Below, piece by piece: positions 59,747 through 64,000 of a stretch of DNA of 64,000 bases. Each line of letters opens with the position of its first letter. Position 1 is the stretch's first letter. The position numbers and the translations under genes were made by a program. This stretch comes from Nostoc sp. UHCC 0302. Lineage in GTDB: Bacteria > Cyanobacteriota > Cyanobacteriia > Cyanobacteriales > Nostocaceae. The notes beneath the pieces are model-generated. The model searched no databases, was not told where the DNA came from, and worked only from the letters and a program-made list of their open reading frames with translations. Where the stretch lies: the NCBI RefSeq assembly GCF_038096175.1, contig NZ_CP151099.1:2420501-2484500 (forward strand), read 5' to 3'.

Positions 59747-62700
59747 TTTACTGAGTGTGTTTGCCATTTCCTGCAAACTTCTACAACTTAGTAAGGCTTG
59801 GCGGTCTACTTTTCCAATTAGCTTTTCTAGGCGGGTAATGATGCGGATGCGTTCTAGAGAATCTACACCTAAGTCTGCCTCGATATCTTTGTCCATTTCT
59901 TCGGAACTAATGTGGTAGTGGCAAATCTCCTCTGCTACCTGTCGAATCGTGGACTCCATTTTGGCATCTGCTGGTGATGCTGGTAGTTGTTGGCTTGGCT
60001 GCTGGGGTTGAATTGTCAGTGAAGATAATTCTTCTATCTGAGTAATGTATTCCCGCATCAGTTCATCAACAACCGACAAGTCGAAGAATTTGCTGTCATA
60101 ACTGGCAAACAAATGCAACTTGCCGTCAAATATCTCCTGTAATATATCAATGGTTCCAGCAGCATTTATGCCGCCTGCTTGATAATCAATTATTTCTACA
60201 GAACCGTACTGAGTTTGAATCTGGGTATGTCCTGTGTAGGGAAAGTACAAATTCGATTTCAAGACGCTGCGGAACATAGATAAACTATGCTCTGGTAGTT
60301 TGCCATCTTCTAACGGAATATTGTCGCGGAACATTATACCCATCTGGCGAGTTTGAGCGCGGTCAATACCGCTGGCAATGCCATTTTGGACTTCTTGATG
60401 CACGCGGTTTAATAGAATTTGCCAGTCTTCATTCGGTTGCGGTGGTGTAAAACTCAAGGCTAAATTCTGCGCGAAACTGCTAACCACATGAGAAGCATCA
60501 GCGCCAGGATAAACTCTACCGCCAGTGGGGACTTGAACAATTACTGATTGGGAAGTCTCTTGTAACTTGACAATTGAGCGCAAAAATGCTCCAAGTAGGA
60601 GAGAATTTACTGGTACTCGCCAGTCACGGGTGCGTTCAATCAGCTTGGCAGTCAGATCCTTTGCTAAAATGTACCGCTGGGTGCGGAATTGCGGCAGTGG
60701 GTAGTCAACAACTTTGCCTTGAGGATTCCAGAAGTAAGAATCCTTACCTTGGCTACTAGTGTAGGCTGTAAGCGATCGCTCTTCTTCGGGATCATGCCAA
60801 TCGTTCATCGTTTGCACGATTTCTCGGTACTCTTGAAGAGTTGTGGCTGGCGGTAAATCTGGCTGCTCGTTGCAGATATGGGCGCGATAAATTTCCATAA
60901 ATTCGCGCAATATAAGATGATTTCCCAGAGCATCAGAAATTAGGTGTTCGTTGCCTAAAAAGAGCTGATACACCGAATCTTCTAGGCGCAATACAGAAAA
61001 GCGATGCAGCGGCCATTGAGTTAGCGGCCATTCGTAATTTAACCAGCGATGAACTTCTGCTTGTACAGCTTGTTCTTTAGCATCACTGTCAAGATGTCTA
61101 ATATCTGTAACTGGAATTTCTGGAGGATTTAAATCTTCGAGAACTTCCATATAGTAGTCATTAAAGCGAGTTGCACCCGCTGGGACATGGAAATGCGATC
61201 GCAACATCGGATGCCGAGATAGCAAGTCTTTCCAACTCTGCCAAGCTACATCTAAATCGAAATCTCCCTGCAACCGCAAACTAGAAAATAGGCTATTGGA
61301 ATTAACCACCCAATGTCCCAGTAAGTGAAAATACTGCCCATGAAGTATTTCTACGTTCTCAGTTTCTGGCTGTTGTAAAGTTTCTGGGTTAACAACTACA
61401 GTTTCTGCACCGCTAACTGTGCCTTGCGTCTCAGAGGTTTGCCACTCTTCAAATATCTGGACTACTTGTCTCAATGTCTGCAACTGCATTAAGTCACGCA
61501 AAGAAAACTTGCTACTAAATGCAGTTTGTTGTTCTGCTGGAACCAGTTTCACCAGACCGCTCATGAGTTGCATCATCATGATTGAATCCAGCCCCAAGTC
61601 TGCTTCTAGGGAAATATCCAAACTCAGTTGCTCTGGCTTAAGTCCGGTTGTCTTCGCGGCTAGAGTTAAGATGCGTTCCTCTAAGTTCACATCAGAGATG
61701 CTAATGACAGGAATTTCTGGTTTTTGGGTTAGCTGTGGCTGAGAGCTTGCCTCGACTGCTATAGTTTCAATCCAGTAACGTTGGCGCTGGAAGGGATAGG
61801 TAGGTAAAGGTATGCGGTTACGGTGATAATCTTGGTCAAAGCCAGACCAGTCAACTTTCACACCTTGGATATATAAGGATGCTAAACTCTGCAATAACTG
61901 CTGCCAATCATCTTGTCCACGACGTAAGGAAGGCAACCAAACTCCGACTCCATGAAATATGGACTGTTGCGCCATACCTATAAGTACTGGATTTGGGCCA
62001 ATTTCTACAAATAGGTCATACCCTTGAGCTTGCAGTGTCTCTATACCTGCGGCAAATTGTACTGCCTGCCGTAGATGACGCCGCCAATAACTAGCTTGAC
62101 CAATTCCGGCTCCTTGTACTAGTTTTCCAGTCACATTGGAAATCAGGTCTATTTGAGGTTCACTGTAGACCAACTCACTAGCACGTTGCTCAAACTCTGC
62201 CAAAATTGGCTCCATCAGCGGAGAATGAAAAGCGTGAGAAACTCGCAAGCTGCGGAATTCAATTCCTTGTGACTCTAGTTTTTGCAATACTGCTTGTATT
62301 GCTGACTTTGCCCCAGAAATAACCACATTTTGCGGACTATTGACTGCTGCAATAGAAATTTGCTCGGTATACGGAGCTATAACTGCTTTCACTTGGTCTT
62401 CTGATGCAAACACCGCTGCCATTTCACCCCCAGAGGGCAATGTCTGCATCAAACGAGAGCGTTCAGCAATCAGTTTCAGCCCATCTTCTAAGCTGAATAC
62501 ACCAGCTACACAAGCAGCTACATATTCACCGACACTGTGACCTATCACTGCATTCGGCTCAATTCCCCAAGAACGCCATAATTCACACAGGGCATATTCC
62601 AAGGCAAACAAAGCAGGTTGAGTGTAGGCTGTTTGGTCGAGGGGTGAATTCTCCCCTGCTGCTGGGTAGAGTACAGATAAAAGAGGCTTTTGCAAATATG

Positions 62701-64000
62701 GACGCAGGATTACATCGCAACGGTCTAAAGCTTGGCGGAAAGTTGGCTGGGTTTCATAGAGTTGGCGTCCCATGCCGACATACTGGGAACCTTGACCAGT
62801 GAACAAAAAGGCAACTTTAGGTTGACGAGACTTCTCAACTTGTCCTTTGAATAATCCACCAGGGTCTTGTCCAATGTTGAAAGCTGCAAGTTGCTCACTC
62901 ACCTGCACTGAATTTTCAGCTACCACTGCTAGACGATGGGCAAAGGTTGAACGTCCTGTATTAGCAGTAAAGCTGACATCGGCTAGGTTTAAATCAGGAT
63001 TAGCTTTGAGCGTTGTATAAAAATTACTAACTAATTCTTGTAAGCCGCTTTCAGTTTTTGCCGAGAGACTCAGCAAATGTAGAGGACGTTCTACTTCGTT
63101 GGGCTGCTGTTGCTTGGCTGGGGCTTCTTCGATCACAAGGTGAGCATTAGTGCCAGTCACACCAAACCCACTTAACCCAGCAATCCGGGGTTTATCTCCT
63201 GAAGTCCAGGGTGTTCTCTGGGTTGGGACTACTACTGGTAACTTTGCCCAGGGAATAAAAGGATTGGGATTTTTCAGGTGCAGATGCGGAGGTATTTCTT
63301 GATTTTGTAATGCCAACACCACCTTAATCAGCCCTGCCACTCCAGCAGCTGACTCCAAGTGACCGATATTGGTTTTTGCTGAACCAATAATTAAAGGTTC
63401 CTCTTGAGAACGTCCTTGGCCCAACACTGCACTTAAAGACTCGACTTCGATGGGATCTCCTAAAGATGTGCCTGTGCCGTGGGCTTCTACATAGCTGACT
63501 TGTGCTGGCTCTACCCCAGCGTTAGCCAAGGCTTTACGAATCAATGTTTGCTGGGCGACTCCATTGGGAACTGTCAAACCGCTGCTTGCCCCGTCTTGGT
63601 TAACTGCTGAGCCGCGAATCAAGGCTAAGATATTATCACCATCAGCGATCGCATCACTCAATCGCTTGAGTACGACAACACCGCAACCTTCTCCTCTAGC
63701 GAAACCGTCCGCAGACGCATCAAAGGTCTTGCAACGACCATCAGGGGCTAACATCCTAGCGCGACAAGTAGCAATGGTCGCAATTGGTGAGAGGATGAGG
63801 TTCACCCCAGCAGCTAAGGCTAAATCTGATTCTTGTGTACGTAGACTTTGACAAGCTAAATGAATCGCTACTAATGAAGATGAGCAAGCCGTATCCACTA
63901 TCATACTGGGGCCTTGTAGACCCAAAGTATATGACAAACGACCAGCTACAGCGTTGAGACAATTACCTGTAGCACTGTAAGCATCAATTTTACTGCGATC
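59744..64000 (-). CDS. Type I PKS-NRPS hybrid, KS-AT-ACP-C-carrier (partial, runs off right edge)
   Basis: The frame is open to the window edge (1418 residues seen). KS: the N-terminal third is missing; active-site Cys in VDTACSSSLVAIH, then EAHGTGTSLGDPIEV and KTNIGHLESAAG. AT (~375-690): Ser489 in GHSVGEY and HAFHSP, the signature of malonyl-CoA specificity. ACP (Ser near 806, LGLDSIMMM). A condensation-like domain has EHLISDALG in place of HHxxxDG (first His lost, catalytic second His and Asp kept). A second carrier (LGVDSLERIRI) ends the protein. No KR, DH, ER or thioesterase is seen. The final carrier is the likely partner of the following A-C protein. Confidence 0.95.
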   Translation of the reverse strand, partial: DRSKIDAYSATGNCLNAVAGRLSYTLGLQGPSMIVDTACSSSLVAIHLACQSLRTQESDLALAAGVNLILSPIATIATCRARMLAPDGRCKTFDASADGFARGEGCGVVVLKRLSDAIADGDNILALIRGSAVNQDGASSGLTVPNGVAQQTLIRKALANAGVEPAQVSYVEAHGTGTSLGDPIEVESLSAVLGQGRSQEEPLIIGSAKTNIGHLESAAGVAGLIKVVLALQNQEIPPHLHLKNPNPFIPWAKLPVVVPTQRTPWTSGDKPRIAGLSGFGVTGTNAHLVIEEAPAKQQQPNEVERPLHLLSLSAKTESGLQELVSNFYTTLKANPDLNLADVSFTANTGRSTFAHRLAVVAENSVQVSEQLAAFNIGQDPGGLFKGQVEKSRQPKVAFLFTGQGSQYVGMGRQLYETQPTFRQALDRCDVILRPYLQKPLLSVLYPAAGENSPLDQTAYTQPALFALEYALCELWRSWGIEPNAVIGHSVGEYVAACVAGVFSLEDGLKLIAERSRLMQTLPSGGEMAAVFASEDQVKAVIAPYTEQISIAAVNSPQNVVISGAKSAIQAVLQKLESQGIEFRSLRVSHAFHSPLMEPILAEFEQRASELVYSEPQIDLISNVTGKLVQGAGIGQASYWRRHLRQAVQFAAGIETLQAQGYDLFVEIGPNPVLIGMAQQSIFHGVGVWLPSLRRGQDDWQQLLQSLASLYIQGVKVDWSGFDQDYHRNRIPLPTYPFQRQRYWIETIAVEASSQPQLTQKPEIPVISISDVNLEERILTLAAKTTGLKPEQLSLDISLEADLGLDSIMMMQLMSGLVKLVPAEQQTAFSSKFSLRDLMQLQTLRQVVQIFEEWQTSETQGTVSGAETVVVNPETLQQPETENVEILHGQYFHLLGHWVVNSNSLFSSLRLQGDFDLDVAWQSWKDLLSRHPMLRSHFHVPAGATRFNDYYMEVLEDLNPPEIPVTDIRHLDSDAKEQAVQAEVHRWLNYEWPLTQWPLHRFSVLRLEDSVYQLFLGNEHLISDALGNHLILREFMEIYRAHICNEQPDLPPATTLQEYREIVQTMNDWHDPEEERSLTAYTSSQGKDSYFWNPQGKVVDYPLPQFRTQRYILAKDLTAKLIERTRDWRVPVNSLLLGAFLRSIVKLQETSQSVIVQVPTGGRVYPGADASHVVSSFAQNLALSFTPPQPNEDWQILLNRVHQEVQNGIASGIDRAQTRQMGIMFRDNIPLEDGKLPEHSLSMFRSVLKSNLYFPYTGHTQIQTQYGSVEIIDYQAGGINAAGTIDILQEIFDGKLHLFASYDSKFFDLSVVDELMREYITQIEELSSLTIQPQQPSQQLPASPADAKMESTIRQVAEEICHYHISSEEMDKDIEADLGVDSLERIRIITRLEKLIGKVDRQALLSCRSLQEMANTLSK

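Noticed and set aside
1-64000. Frequent GCGATCGC octamers as operators
   Set aside because: This is the HIP1 sequence, abundant genome-wide in cyanobacteria, including inside genes; it is not evidence of specific regulation.

Overview
The window is chromosomal DNA of a filamentous, Nostoc-like (Nostocales) cyanobacterium. The evidence is photosystem II genes (psbB, psbT), very frequent HIP1 octamers (GCGATCGC), a 37-nt cyanobacterial-type CRISPR repeat, PEP-CTERM proteins, and many short palindromic or heptanucleotide repeats both between and inside genes. No plasmid, phage or complete insertion sequence is visible.

Left end (1-5365, minus strand): two related sets of small-barrel/cyclase-type enzymes. 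One set is CMD (123 aa) plus EthD-EthD-SnoaL (519 aa). The other is a single uninterrupted frame of at least 1075 codons fusing CMD, two EthD, VOC, SRPBCC and SnoaL domains, and it runs off the left edge. An orphan CRISPR array (6350-7027) without cas genes follows, bracketed by a 43-nt inverted repeat. Next come an overlapping three-gene signalling operon (unknown protein, hybrid histidine kinase, response regulator-PAS), a cyanobacterial homologue of the cobalamin protein MMADHC, and an ExbB/ExbD pair.

Centre (13999-33653): the most interesting region. A PknG orthologue (zinc ribbon, kinase, TPR) lies in a plus-strand operon with a coiled-coil protein, a four-helix-bundle protein, a zinc-ribbon PP2C phosphatase, a VWA protein, a zinc-ribbon FHA protein, a GlnX-like membrane sensor and a complete BMP-family nucleoside-type ABC importer. 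In actinobacteria PknG works with GlnX, the binding protein GlnH and an FHA effector (GarA/OdhI) to match amino-acid supply to nitrogen/carbon metabolism; here the binding protein is BMP/PnrA-like. Just downstream, on the opposite strand, lie upp and homologues of URC4 (DUF1688) and URC1 (GTP cyclohydrolase II-like), the genes of the URC uracil-degradation route. Together they suggest a sense, import and catabolise module for nucleosides/pyrimidines. A zeta-toxin-like gene with a 56-aa partner and a broken Uma2 gene interrupt the importer operon. A 184-bp MITE with a 9-bp target duplication sits between the VWA and FHA genes, and intergenic-type repeats are inserted in frame in the PP2C and FHA genes.

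Right half: a TPR protein, an NMT1/THI5-like pseudogene, a membrane hydrolase, a divergent class-II tRNA-like gene, an FAD oxidase, rtcA, a peptide-type ABC permease and binding protein, then psbB-psbT-rpsA-HAD, three PEP-CTERM proteins, and a hybrid polyketide/non-ribosomal-peptide cluster that runs off the right edge (PKS KS-AT-ACP-C-carrier, NRPS A-C without carrier, MFS exporter, SRPBCC, cytochrome P450, DUF4386). The NRPS module is split across two proteins and no thioesterase is visible.
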